Counted from the first letter of the stretch, positions 1 to 5,524 are shown. The stretch is 12,072 nucleotides of DNA from Nanobdellota archaeon (GCA_030695605.1 JAUYQE010000097.1:1-12072); one strand, 5' to 3'. Numbers and translations are program-made. Notes: a model not told the origin generated them from the sequence alone.

Positions 1-300
1 AAAATTAGTAATCAGCTCTTTCCATTGAGACAGAAGCTTCTTCCAGAAGCTTTTATCTTCGTGGTGTTGATTACCACAATCCAGGCAAACTTGTTTTCCA
101 ATTTTTACTTTGCCAAAACCATGTTTGCGCGCATAATCAAAACCATTATGTGCCATTTCTGTTCCGCAAGAACAGGAAAAGTGGTGTTTCAAGCGAAACA
201 CCTTTTTGGCTGTAAACTCATATTGTTCGGAAGCCGGAAAAAGAGAAAATAGCACTTCAGAATCCGAAATGTTATTAAAATTCAGTTGTATTTCAGTCAT
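1..300 (-). CDS. Zinc-ribbon protein, N-terminal part, probable transposase (runs off left edge)
   Basis: Reading the minus strand from the ATG at 300, the frame stays open for exactly 100 codons to the window edge, so the gene is cut by the window and not by a stop. The visible part has a CxC pair (C43, C45) followed by CxxC (C72, C75), which is a four-cysteine zinc ribbon. Around it are basic and aromatic residues (FRLKHHF, KIGKQVC, then HHEDKSFW). Such N-terminal ribbons occur in DNA-binding domains of archaeal DDE transposases, and my call rests on this resemblance plus the ISL3 element nearby. The catalytic domain is outside the window, so the family is not assigned. The start is supported by GAGGTG (minus strand 314 to 309) eight bases before the ATG, a good match to the archaeal anti-Shine-Dalgarno. 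Another nucleic-acid-binding zinc protein is possible. Confidence 0.6.
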   Translation of the reverse strand, partial: MTEIQLNFNNISDSEVLFSLFPASEQYEFTAKKVFRLKHHFSCSCGTEMAHNGFDYARKHGFGKVKIGKQVCLDCGNQHHEDKSFWKKLLSQWKELITNF

Positions 301-301
301 T

Positions 302-353
302 GCAGTAACACCTCATTTTGGTTGCTTTTCCAATCAAACAAAATGGTTACTGC
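302..353 (-). promoter_or_regulatory. Hairpin embedding the ribosome binding site of the left-edge gene
   Basis: On the minus-strand transcript, GCAGTAAC (353-346) and CATTTTG (345-339) pair perfectly with CAAAATG (320-314) and GTTACTGC (309-302). This gives a 15-bp stem with an 18-base loop. The only unpaired bases in the stem are AGGT (313-310), the core of the Shine-Dalgarno GAGGTG, and the stem ends one base before the ATG. A transcript carrying both arms would therefore hold the ribosome site inside the structure. An A/T-rich stretch at 354-366 could be a TATA element starting transcription near 335, which would omit the first arm. That start site is inferred. Confidence 0.55.
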
Positions 354-361
354 TTTATTTA
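354..361 (+). promoter_or_regulatory. TATA-like box for the gene starting at GTG 384
   Basis: TTTATTTA is centred 26.5 bases upstream of the GTG at 384, matching the spacing seen at other starts in this window. It implies a leaderless transcript and supports the GTG as the real start. The tract may belong to the neighbouring insertion element and could also serve the opposite strand. Confidence 0.35.
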
Positions 362-383
362 TTTATCACTCACTTTCTGAATT

Positions 384-1454
384 GTGCCTATCCGCAGCAA
401 ACTATATGAAGTGCTTCCTCATCATGATGACCCCCAACAGCTCTTTGCAATTAGTTTCAAAGAAGGGGCGAAATATAGGGGGTGGGACAAGCTTACGGAT
501 GAACAGCTTGTAGAAGCGCTGGAAGGGGAGCAGGTATCCGCATTGCTTTATGGAGAATTAACGGGAAGAGAAATTATTCTTCCCAAAAAAGAACTGGAAA
601 CGGTAGCGGAAGTTGTTGCAAAAGTGAAGAAAAAAGCAAAACGCTATTCTCACGGCGGAAGCTCGGATCTCCGCAGTATTGATGGGCAAATTATTCTGAT
701 GCCAGAGAGATCTACCTACGCTTTAGGCGCCCAGGCGTTGCGAGCAGTTTGTAAGAAAAAACCCAACAGCCCGCATCCGGTATTCACTCGGGCTGATGGA
801 ACCATCGTCTATCGCCCATTAACCTTCCGCGAGAATCTTTTGGCGCGCGTTACCGACTTCAATACCCTCCATGATGCTTCCGGTGCCGAGCGTTCTTTGG
901 CTGACCGTTTGCGCCTTTTTGACCGCTGGCTGGATTCCTGCACGGGCGCCGCCTATGAAGCAGGAACAGATATGATGAAGATCATTCCTATCTGTGAGCC
1001 GCTTATCACCATTCCTAAGAATTTTTCAGGCAATTTCCTTAACGTCCGGTATGCTTCTCTCGAAGGGCCCGAAATCGATCGCAGTACACATCCGCACAGC
1101 AATTGGTTGGAGAAAAGCCAGTTCATTGATGATCCGTACTGGCTTGCTGCGGCTGAGGACGATAAGCTTTTGCTGCGAGAATATGCGGATATTGTGTATG
1201 CCCAGCTATTGGAAAAGTATAACCGAACGACGGGAATGGGCTTCTTTCCAAGGGGGAGGACCAACACGGATGAACTGCGGGCGTTGTTTGTGCGCTATCT
1301 TAACTACAACTCGTACGCGGGTGGCAGCAACGACTTGAACTATTACGGCTCGTTCCTCCGGGTAGCCCCGTCGTCGTCGGCGCGCAAAAAGGAGATTATA
1401 CTAAAAAAAACCGGTTCTTTGAGACCTTTCTTGAGTAGTAAGAAAAACCTTTAA
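384..1454 (+). CDS. Hypothetical protein of unknown function, 3' end replaced by an ISL3 insertion
   Basis: This is a 356-residue soluble protein that I do not recognise. There is no signal peptide or membrane segment. The first 130 residues are rich in lysine and glutamate, with a basic stretch (KVKKKAKRYSHGG) near 80-92. The C-terminal half is rich in aromatic residues (DPYW at 250-253, RYLNYNSY near 304-311, NDLNYYGSF near 316-324). The start is GTG 384. An in-frame TGA at 378-380 rules out any longer version, there is no Shine-Dalgarno, and a TATA-like box fits leaderless translation. An ISL3 element inserted after codon 343, so the last 13 residues and the stop (1452-1454) are IS-encoded. 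Rejoining 1412 to 2713 restores an original ending ASFGPG plus TGA (2731-2733), or 349 residues. Base composition is more balanced than in the IS, which suggests a resident gene. It may have lost upstream sequence to the left-hand element. Confidence 0.7.
   Translation: MPIRSKLYEVLPHHDDPQQLFAISFKEGAKYRGWDKLTDEQLVEALEGEQVSALLYGELTGREIILPKKELETVAEVVAKVKKKAKRYSHGGSSDLRSIDGQIILMPERSTYALGAQALRAVCKKKPNSPHPVFTRADGTIVYRPLTFRENLLARVTDFNTLHDASGAERSLADRLRLFDRWLDSCTGAAYEAGTDMMKIIPICEPLITIPKNFSGNFLNVRYASLEGPEIDRSTHPHSNWLEKSQFIDDPYWLAAAEDDKLLLREYADIVYAQLLEKYNRTTGMGFFPRGRTNTDELRALFVRYLNYNSYAGGSNDLNYYGSFLRVAPSSSARKKEIILKKTGSLRPFLSSKKNL
1405..1412 (+). repeat. 8-bp target-site duplication, left copy
   Basis: AAAAAACC directly precedes the left terminal repeat and is identical to 2705-2712 directly after the right terminal repeat. 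Eight-base duplications are typical of the ISL3 family. Confidence 0.93.
1413..1438 (+). repeat. ISL3 left terminal inverted repeat
   Basis: Starts GGTTCTTTGA and ends TTGAGTAG. It matches the reverse complement of 2679-2704 at 20 of 26 positions, including the outermost six and innermost eight bases. The GG-start with a CT-rich head resembles other ISL3 ends. Confidence 0.88.
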
Positions 1455-1456
1455 AT
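1450..1456 (+). promoter_or_regulatory. TATA-like box of the ISL3 transposase
   Basis: TTTAAAT is centred 24 bases before the transposase ATG at 1477, with no Shine-Dalgarno in between, which suggests a leaderless transcript starting at or near the ATG. The new stop codon of the interrupted gene (TAA 1452-1454) lies inside this box. Confidence 0.5.
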
Positions 1457-1476
1457 CGAAGCATTTTCAGTAATAG

Positions 1477-2694
1477 ATGGATTACGCATTTATTGCTCAG
1501 ATTTTAGATATTGATGGAATTACGATAACTCGTGTGGAGATTGAAAAAGATCTCATTCGCATTTATTTAAAAAATAGTAAAGATCCAGAATGTCCAGAAT
1601 GCCATTCTAAAAATGTTTCAATTCATAACCTCTACGCCAGAGAAGATATACGTGACAGAAGTTTCTCTAATAAGAAATGCTATCTTGATATTGAAACAAG
1701 GGTAATAGTTTGTCATGATTGTGGAAATAAACGGCATGAGAGATTTGACTTTGTCGAATCTCATGCCCACCAGACAAATCGGTATAAAGAATACGTTGCT
1801 CAGCTTGGCTTCGAGTTAAGCGTTTCTTCCATATCCATAATGGAAGACATTGGATACAAAACAGTAGAGCAAATTCTTAAGAGCTATGTTCACAAACGAC
1901 AGCCTTCTGATTTGCAGAATTGCCAAAGGATCGGGATCGATGAGTTTTCAAATAGAAAAGGCCATAAGAACTTTTGTACTCTTATTGCAAATCTTGATAA
2001 GAGCAAGCCGCTTGCTGTTTTACCCGATAGGAAAGAAGAAACTCTTCGACGAAATTTCTCTTCTATACCTCAGAAACAACGAGAAAAAATAATTGAGGTG
2101 TCTCTCGATATGTGGTCAACATTCATTAACATTGCTCGGGAATTTTTTCCAAATGCTAAGATTGTTATCGATAGATTTCATGTCATGAAGCATGTAAATA
2201 AGATTATGGATAAAATACGAATTGGGGATTGCAAGACACTCAATAAAGAAGAAAAAAAACATGTAAGAGGAATACGTTGGATTATGAACAAGCGTTCAGA
2301 TTCCTTCATACAAAAAGAAAGAGAAATATTAAAATATTTCTTCACCCTTGCTCCAAAGAGCAAAAAGGCATACAAAATAAAAGAAGAATTTGTATGGACT
2401 ATGGATAAAACAACCGATATCGAGAAAGGAAGAATTCGTTTGGAACGATGGATTACCAAAGTTGAAAAGCTTCAAACTAAAAAATCACTTTCATTTGTTA
2501 AGACACTTAGAAAATTGTTGGATTATGTTCTCAATTACTTTCACGCAAATACGACCAATGCTACGCTAGAGGGAATGATTAACAAGGTTAAAGTGATTAA
2601 ACGCAGATCGTTTGGAGTGCCAAACCCGTATCATATGGGGATGAGAATATTTCTCGGCTTTGAGGAGAAAAAGAGTCTCTACTCAATAATGTAA
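1477..2694 (+). CDS. ISL3-family DDE transposase
   Basis: This 405-residue protein cuts and joins the ends of the surrounding element. The N-terminus has a zinc ribbon (C39, C42, C79, C82) followed by a likely helix-turn-helix region (about 100-140), the usual ISL3 DNA-binding part. The catalytic core shows GIDEFSNRKGH with D155, SLDMW with D211, the family signature VIDRFHVMKHVNK (230-242), and the final glutamate E365 in NATLEGMINKVK, followed by the typical ISL3 tail with RRSFG and MGMRIFLGF. All three acidic residues are present and the length is normal, so the enzyme is probably functional. The ATG at 1477 is the natural start given the TATA-like box 24 bases upstream. The last five codons and the stop overlap the right terminal repeat. 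Confidence 0.95.
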   Translation: MDYAFIAQILDIDGITITRVEIEKDLIRIYLKNSKDPECPECHSKNVSIHNLYAREDIRDRSFSNKKCYLDIETRVIVCHDCGNKRHERFDFVESHAHQTNRYKEYVAQLGFELSVSSISIMEDIGYKTVEQILKSYVHKRQPSDLQNCQRIGIDEFSNRKGHKNFCTLIANLDKSKPLAVLPDRKEETLRRNFSSIPQKQREKIIEVSLDMWSTFINIAREFFPNAKIVIDRFHVMKHVNKIMDKIRIGDCKTLNKEEKKHVRGIRWIMNKRSDSFIQKEREILKYFFTLAPKSKKAYKIKEEFVWTMDKTTDIEKGRIRLERWITKVEKLQTKKSLSFVKTLRKLLDYVLNYFHANTTNATLEGMINKVKVIKRRSFGVPNPYHMGMRIFLGFEEKKSLYSIM

Positions 2695-2704
2695 TCACAG
2701 AACC
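2679..2704 (-). repeat. ISL3 right terminal inverted repeat
   Basis: The reverse complement begins GGTTCTGTGA and matches the left end at 20 of 26 positions. Bases 2679-2694 are also the final transposase codons and stop, so the repeat is constrained twice. Confidence 0.88.
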
Positions 2705-2712
2705 AAAAAACC
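2705..2712 (+). repeat. 8-bp target-site duplication, right copy
   Basis: AAAAAACC is identical to 1405-1412 and marks the outer boundary of the ISL3 element. The bases that follow (GCG TCT TTT GGT CCG GGG TGA, 2713-2733) are the displaced last codons of the interrupted gene, in frame. Confidence 0.93.
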
Positions 2713-2733
2713 GCGTCTTTTGGTCCGGGGTGA
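2713..2733 (+). other. Displaced native 3' end of the gene that starts at 384
   Basis: When the IS and one copy of the duplication are removed, codon 343 (ACC) is followed in frame by codons for A-S-F-G-P-G and a TGA stop at 2731-2733. These 21 bases are therefore an orphaned gene end separated from its body by 1.3 kb of mobile element. Confidence 0.8.
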
Positions 2734-2743
2734 GGCGCTTTCA

Positions 2744-2769
2744 AGAAATAGGAAAGCTATCCTATTTCT
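2744..2769. terminator. Perfect 10-bp hairpin just after the displaced native stop
   Basis: AGAAATAGGA (2744-2753) pairs perfectly with TCCTATTTCT (2760-2769) around a six-base loop, ten bases after the native TGA. It may have been the 3' end structure or terminator of the interrupted gene, now cut off from it. Archaeal terminators usually rely more on T-tracts than on hairpins, so the role is uncertain. Confidence 0.35.
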
Positions 2770-2817
2770 GAACAGGAAAGAAATCGCTGTTTCTTTCTTT
2801 GTTCCTGCATTTTCAGG
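2770..2817. other. Second and third hairpins of the post-IS cluster
   Basis: GAAAGAAA (2776-2783) pairs with TTTCTTTC (2790-2797) around TCGCTG. An alternative outer pairing is GAACA (2770-2774) with TGTTC (2800-2804). CCTG (2804-2807) can also pair with CAGG (2814-2817). The pairing is visible but the function is unknown. Confidence 0.35.
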
Positions 2818-2957
2818 ACTTACTTACAATTACTACTAATTTAGTTCTAAAAATGGTGATGGTCCTAAAAAAAACGGGGGTGTTAAGAAATGACTGAGAG
2901 TAAACAGAAATGTAAGCCCATATTCTTCAGTGATATCAGTCAAGTAATGGCACTACC

Positions 2958-2968
2958 ATATATTTAAA
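2958..2968 (+). promoter_or_regulatory. TATA-like box with no protein gene behind it
   Basis: ATATATTTAAA is a strong archaeal-type TATA element. With the usual spacing, transcription would start near 2990, at the edge of the hairpin block 2993-3121. The first good protein start (3173) is about 180 bases further on and has its own box. Confidence 0.45.
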
Positions 2969-2989
2969 CGGTTGGGCGTTACGGTACTG

Positions 2990-3125
2990 AAGTATGACTT
3001 TAAAAGTCATAAGAAATTTGCCGAAAGCGTCCTAATCCTACACTAAAGTGCAGGGCTTGTTCGGACGCTTTCTTTGATGGGCGAATTTCTGTGACGCAAG
3101 AAAGACGAGGTCTTTCTGCGTATCA
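2990..3125 (+). ncRNA. Candidate structured RNA of about 135 bases
   Basis: Three stem-loops follow one another behind the TATA-like box at 2958-2968. The first is the near-palindrome TATGACTTTAAAAGTCATA (2993-3011). The second is a long two-part stem: AGAAATTTGCC (3012-3022) pairs with GGCGAATTTCT (3080-3090) with one G-U pair, and inside it GAAAGCGTCC (3023-3032) pairs perfectly with GGACGCTTTC (3063-3072), leaving a one-sided bulge at 3073-3079. A small inner hairpin sits near 3037-3054. The third is ACGCA plus GAAAGAC (3094-3106, one bulged A) with GTCTTTC plus TGCGT (3110-3121). An A/T-rich stretch follows. I do not recognise an RNA family. It could instead be the 5' leader of the downstream regulator, an operator array, or a decayed mobile-element end. 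Confidence 0.35.
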
Positions 3126-3142
3126 ATAATTTAATCATAAAG

Positions 3143-3150
3143 TTTATATA
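3143..3150 (+). promoter_or_regulatory. TATA box of the AlbA_2-domain regulator gene
   Basis: TTTATATA, a near-ideal archaeal TATA box, is centred 26.5 bases before the ATG at 3173. The implied transcript starts at or just before the ATG, which favours that ATG over the in-frame TTG at 3167. Confidence 0.6.
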
Positions 3151-3172
3151 CTAAACAATTAAACAATTGCCT

Positions 3173-4534
3173 ATGGCAGATAAGATAGCGTTAGACGCAC
3201 TATACAATCTTAGTAGTGATGACCTTGTGAAGCATCCAGAGGGAGAACTCTTTGATAGGACCCTTTCCGATCAAGAGAACATAGGGGTCAGAATCGCTGC
3301 ATTTGGGACTAAAAATGGTGGTGTAATCCTGGTGGGGCAAAATGACTTAAAAAAAGGAGGAGAAATAGTGGGAATTAACGAAGATGAATTTCAAAGGACA
3401 TTTTCCCAAGCAATAAGTAATGTTCGTCCGGCACCATTAACACAGTCGAGGGTTGTCGAATATCGGGGTAAGAAATTAGCAATTATAGAAGTTAAAGATG
3501 TCGGAGAGCTTAGGCCATGTGCTTACAAAAAAAATTTCTATGAAAGAAAAGGTGAATCATCTTTACCGTTACAACCTGAAGAAGTAAGACGTTATCACAT
3601 CGCTTATGGGGGGGTAAATATTGAAAATATACCCACTCATGCATCCAAAGAAGATGTAGATGAAGCGGAATTAAAGAAATATTCTGAATTGTTGGGTAAA
3701 GGAGAGAGCAATATCTTAGAAAGCGTCACCAAGGACAATTCTCTTACTATAAGAGGAGTAATTGCTTTAGCTAAAAATCCATTTAAATATCTTGAGGGGG
3801 CGTTTATAGAAATACAAAAATACGACAATGTCTCGGGTAGTCCTCCAGTCCCGATAGGAAATTCAATAAAATTATCCAGGCCTGCTAGCCTTTTGATTGA
3901 AGAGGCCACCAAAATACTTCTACAAAATCTACCCCTAGAACGAAAATATGAAGGGGCAAAAATGATCGAATCTCCGATAATTCCGGTAAGTGTTATCCGT
4001 GAAGTTATCACAAATGCTATTGCCCATAGGAACTATAGGAGTAGTGAACATGTTCGCATAAGAATATTCGCAGATTGTTTTGACATAGCTAATCCTGCAA
4101 TTGTCTCTGAAAAAATGTGGGTAGATATACTCGCTACTCATTCGACATATCATCCTAACGAAGGGCTTTATACTTTCCTCAATTCTAAAAATTTATATGA
4201 GGGGAGAGGCGAAGGGATATGGAAAATAAAAGAAGAACTTGAGCATTTGCGCAAGATTGAACCAGAATTTAGGGTAATTGGAGATTCTCCTTCTTCATTC
4301 TATGTTAAAATAAATCTAAGTCAAAAAATATCTAAAGATATTAAGATCATGAAGTTATATTCTATGATAAAGAAAAATGAGACCATAACCTCTTCTAGAG
4401 TTATGAAATACTTGGGGGTTTCTAGGGTAACCGCATTAAAGATGTTGAATAAGTTGGTGGAAGAAAGATTGCTTGAACATGAGGGGACAACAAAAACCAG
4501 TAAGTATAAATTAAAGAGAACTATCCTACTTTAA
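3173..4534 (+). CDS. AlbA_2 / GHKL-like / winged-helix putative transcriptional regulator
   Basis: This 453-residue cytoplasmic protein has the order AlbA_2 domain, GHKL-like ATPase-type domain, winged helix. Residues about 15-145 carry the AlbA_2 (Schlafen-type) pattern: AAFGTKNGGVILVGQND (42-58), then EIVGI (64-68) and FYERKGESS (122-130). Residues about 190-310 match the segment found in RecG-related AlbA_2 regulators, with REVITNAIAHRNY (276-288) as the N-box-like helix and DCFDIANPA (301-309). From about 388 a winged helix is visible (ITSSRVMKYLGVSRVTALKMLNKL). Proteins of this class are usually annotated as ATP-binding or DNA-binding regulators, and their ligands are mostly unknown. The usual Glu-x-Lys near the start of AlbA_2 is not obvious here (EGELFDRT), so that site may have diverged. 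The gene is A+T-rich compared with the ThrRS and MutL genes, which suggests transfer. It stands alone with its own promoter. Confidence 0.85.
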   Translation: MADKIALDALYNLSSDDLVKHPEGELFDRTLSDQENIGVRIAAFGTKNGGVILVGQNDLKKGGEIVGINEDEFQRTFSQAISNVRPAPLTQSRVVEYRGKKLAIIEVKDVGELRPCAYKKNFYERKGESSLPLQPEEVRRYHIAYGGVNIENIPTHASKEDVDEAELKKYSELLGKGESNILESVTKDNSLTIRGVIALAKNPFKYLEGAFIEIQKYDNVSGSPPVPIGNSIKLSRPASLLIEEATKILLQNLPLERKYEGAKMIESPIIPVSVIREVITNAIAHRNYRSSEHVRIRIFADCFDIANPAIVSEKMWVDILATHSTYHPNEGLYTFLNSKNLYEGRGEGIWKIKEELEHLRKIEPEFRVIGDSPSSFYVKINLSQKISKDIKIMKLYSMIKKNETITSSRVMKYLGVSRVTALKMLNKLVEERLLEHEGTTKTSKYKLKRTILL

Positions 4535-4538
4535 AAAA
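4530..4538 (+). promoter_or_regulatory. Possible TATA-like box for the J-domain gene
   Basis: TTTAAAAAA overlaps the stop codon of the upstream gene and would place the transcript start near 4560, leaving a leader of about 30 bases before the ATG at 4592. The spacing differs from the leaderless starts elsewhere, so support is weak. Confidence 0.3.
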
Positions 4539-4591
4539 TTAGCACTCATAGCTGGCTAGTTTCCACGCAAAGCCCCAAATACCCAAAATCA

Positions 4592-5128
4592 ATGGCCACC
4601 CTTACCATAAAAGGACATGAATTCGCTGCGGTATTAGCACGGGACTCGTATGATCGGCGAGCCTTGCTGTACAAGAACAGCATTATCTCTATGCTGAGCA
4701 AAATTGGCATTGTCCGGGATGATGTCCTCATCGATCTTGAGCCCGCGGTAAAACGTGCTCCCGCATCTGCCACGTGGTATGGTGATGGCTATCGCATGTA
4801 TTATAGCTATAAGTCTGCTACCCGATATGTTGATAACTTATATGTGGTCTACAAAGTCATAGAGCTGGAAATAGTTGACCTGCTTGCCGGGAAAAAGACG
4901 TTTGAAGAATTTCTCTTAGCATTTGCTGAGAAAGATGATGTGGAGCAGATGCGCAAAGAAGCGCGGGAAATACTCGGCATTGGGCCGGATATTCTGGATA
5001 TGAATGAGATCGATAAGAAGTATAAAGAATTGGCAAAGAAGTATCATCCAGACATGCCGGGTGGGGATGCGGAGATGTTCAAGAAGATCAATAATGCGCA
5101 TAAGATCTTAAAGAGGGAATTGCGGTAA
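4592..5128 (+). CDS. Protein with a C-terminal J domain (DnaJ-like)
   Basis: This 178-residue protein has a J domain at its end and not at its start. Residues about 125-178 read REILGIGPDILDMNEIDKKY, then KELAKKYHPDMPGGDAEMFK, with the HPD tripeptide at 152-154 that stimulates Hsp70 (DnaK) ATPase. The typical helix II (IDKKYKELAKKY) and helix III (AEMFKKINNAHKIL) are present. The J domain ends at the C-terminus without the Gly/Phe linker or zinc-finger domain of true DnaJ, so this is a class C J protein, not a general chaperone. Residues 1-120 form a domain I do not recognise, with a run of tyrosines (WYGDGYRMYYSYKSATRYVDNLY, about 62-84). It presumably brings a specific client to DnaK. No Shine-Dalgarno is visible before the ATG. 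Confidence 0.85.
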   Translation: MATLTIKGHEFAAVLARDSYDRRALLYKNSIISMLSKIGIVRDDVLIDLEPAVKRAPASATWYGDGYRMYYSYKSATRYVDNLYVVYKVIELEIVDLLAGKKTFEEFLLAFAEKDDVEQMRKEAREILGIGPDILDMNEIDKKYKELAKKYHPDMPGGDAEMFKKINNAHKILKRELR

Positions 5129-5266
5129 TGCTCCGGAAGAATCATTGTTCTTTCTGCAGGACAAACTGAACGTAAATATCTATGCTTCGTTCAGGGCACC
5201 TCACAGCTCTTTCTCAACAGAAATGGTTCCCCCTACCAGAACTCCCCTCCTTCGGGCACCTCTCTT

Positions 5267-5491
5267 TTACAGGCTTTCTACGTACTCTTGAGCACAGAGC
5301 TTGGAGCAGAAGACGTGCTTTTCGCCCTCGATATCTTTCACCACCCTGCCTTCATCTTCTATGGCGCTGCCGCACTCTTCGCACTCAGCTTTCCGTTCGT
5401 CTTCGGCATAGCCTTTCATAAAAGCATCTTCCGGGCCCTCGTCATCAAGCAGCTCGTCATTGCCTTTTTCGTCAAAGACAAAGTTGTCCAT
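5267..5491 (-). CDS. Small four-cysteine zinc protein (TRASH/MYM-like)
   Basis: This 74-residue protein has a strongly acidic N-terminal half (DEKGNDELLDDEGPED) and a C-terminal zinc module: C37-x2-C40 (CEECG), then C62-x3-C66 (FCSKLC) and AQEYVESL. The CxxC...FCSxxC arrangement is that of TRASH/FCS-type treble-clef fingers, which bind metals or mediate protein contacts. Its function is unknown; an accessory or metal-responsive role would be a guess. On the + strand, CTTTTAAAG lies at 5516-5524, giving a minus-strand TATA-like box centred about 29 bases upstream of the ATG, so the gene seems to have its own near-leaderless promoter and not to depend on the glycosyltransferase gene upstream. 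Confidence 0.75.
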   Translation of the reverse strand: MDNFVFDEKGNDELLDDEGPEDAFMKGYAEDERKAECEECGSAIEDEGRVVKDIEGEKHVFCSKLCAQEYVESL

Positions 5492-5515
5492 AAAACAAGA
5501 AGGTTTTTTTTCGCT

Positions 5516-5524
5516 CTTTTAAAG
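5516..5524 (-). promoter_or_regulatory. TATA-like box of the small zinc protein gene
   Basis: CTTTAAAAG on the minus strand is centred about 29 bases from the ATG at 5491, slightly farther than at other starts here, so a leader of a few bases is expected. Confidence 0.4.

Larger units (their letters stand above)
1..366 (-). mobile_element. Probable end of a second insertion sequence (right boundary uncertain)
   Basis: If the minus-strand gene is a transposase, its element must end somewhere between its start (300) and the next gene (384). No terminal inverted repeat can be checked because the other end is outside the window. The value 366 is only the end of the A/T tract (TTTATTTATTTAT, 354-366). 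Confidence 0.3.
1413..2704 (+). mobile_element. Complete ISL3-family insertion sequence, 1292 bp
   Basis: The element is bounded by imperfect inverted repeats at 1413-1438 and 2679-2704, both beginning GGTTCT outermost, and is flanked by perfect AAAAAACC duplications. It carries one transposase gene on the plus strand that fills nearly the whole element. Its TATA-like box lies just inside the left end, and the transposase reading frame runs into the right repeat. It is clearly more A+T-rich than the interrupted gene. The intact duplications, the uninterrupted transposase and the clean junction all point to a recent, probably still active insertion. Confidence 0.93.
2734..3142. other. Gene-free stretch dense in hairpins
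   Basis: About 400 bases with no credible protein gene on either strand. It contains at least five separate stem-loops: 2744-2769, 2770-2807, 2993-3011, 3012-3090 and 3094-3121. A strong TATA-like box lies at 2958-2968. I find no tRNA, rRNA or CRISPR pattern, and no recognisable RNase P or SRP RNA signature. It separates the displaced end of one gene from the promoter of the next. Confidence 0.7.

Noticed and set aside
2865..2875. CTAAAAAAAAC is identical to 1401-1411 at the ISL3 insertion site, hinting at a second insertion scar or a duplicated gene end.
   Set aside because: The shared part is mostly a run of A, and the flanks diverge immediately on both sides, so chance is sufficient.
2855..2897. 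GTGATGG followed by CTGA looks like boxes C and D of an archaeal sRNA.
   Set aside because: There is only one pair of boxes, box C is imperfect, no terminal stem is visible, and there are no internal C'/D' boxes at normal spacing.
2970..2977. GTTGGGC resembles the core site of an integron attC element next to foldable DNA.
   Set aside because: No matching RYYYAAC partner at the needed distance, and no cassette array or integrase. A seven-base match alone is expected by chance.
3167..3172. TTG 3167 as start of the AlbA_2-domain gene.
   Set aside because: The ATG two codons later fits the TATA spacing and is a far better initiation codon.
5194..5262. GGGCACCTC occurs twice, 60 bases apart (5194-5202 and 5254-5262).
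   Set aside because: Only nine bases, two copies, no structure or gene boundary attached. Treated as coincidence.
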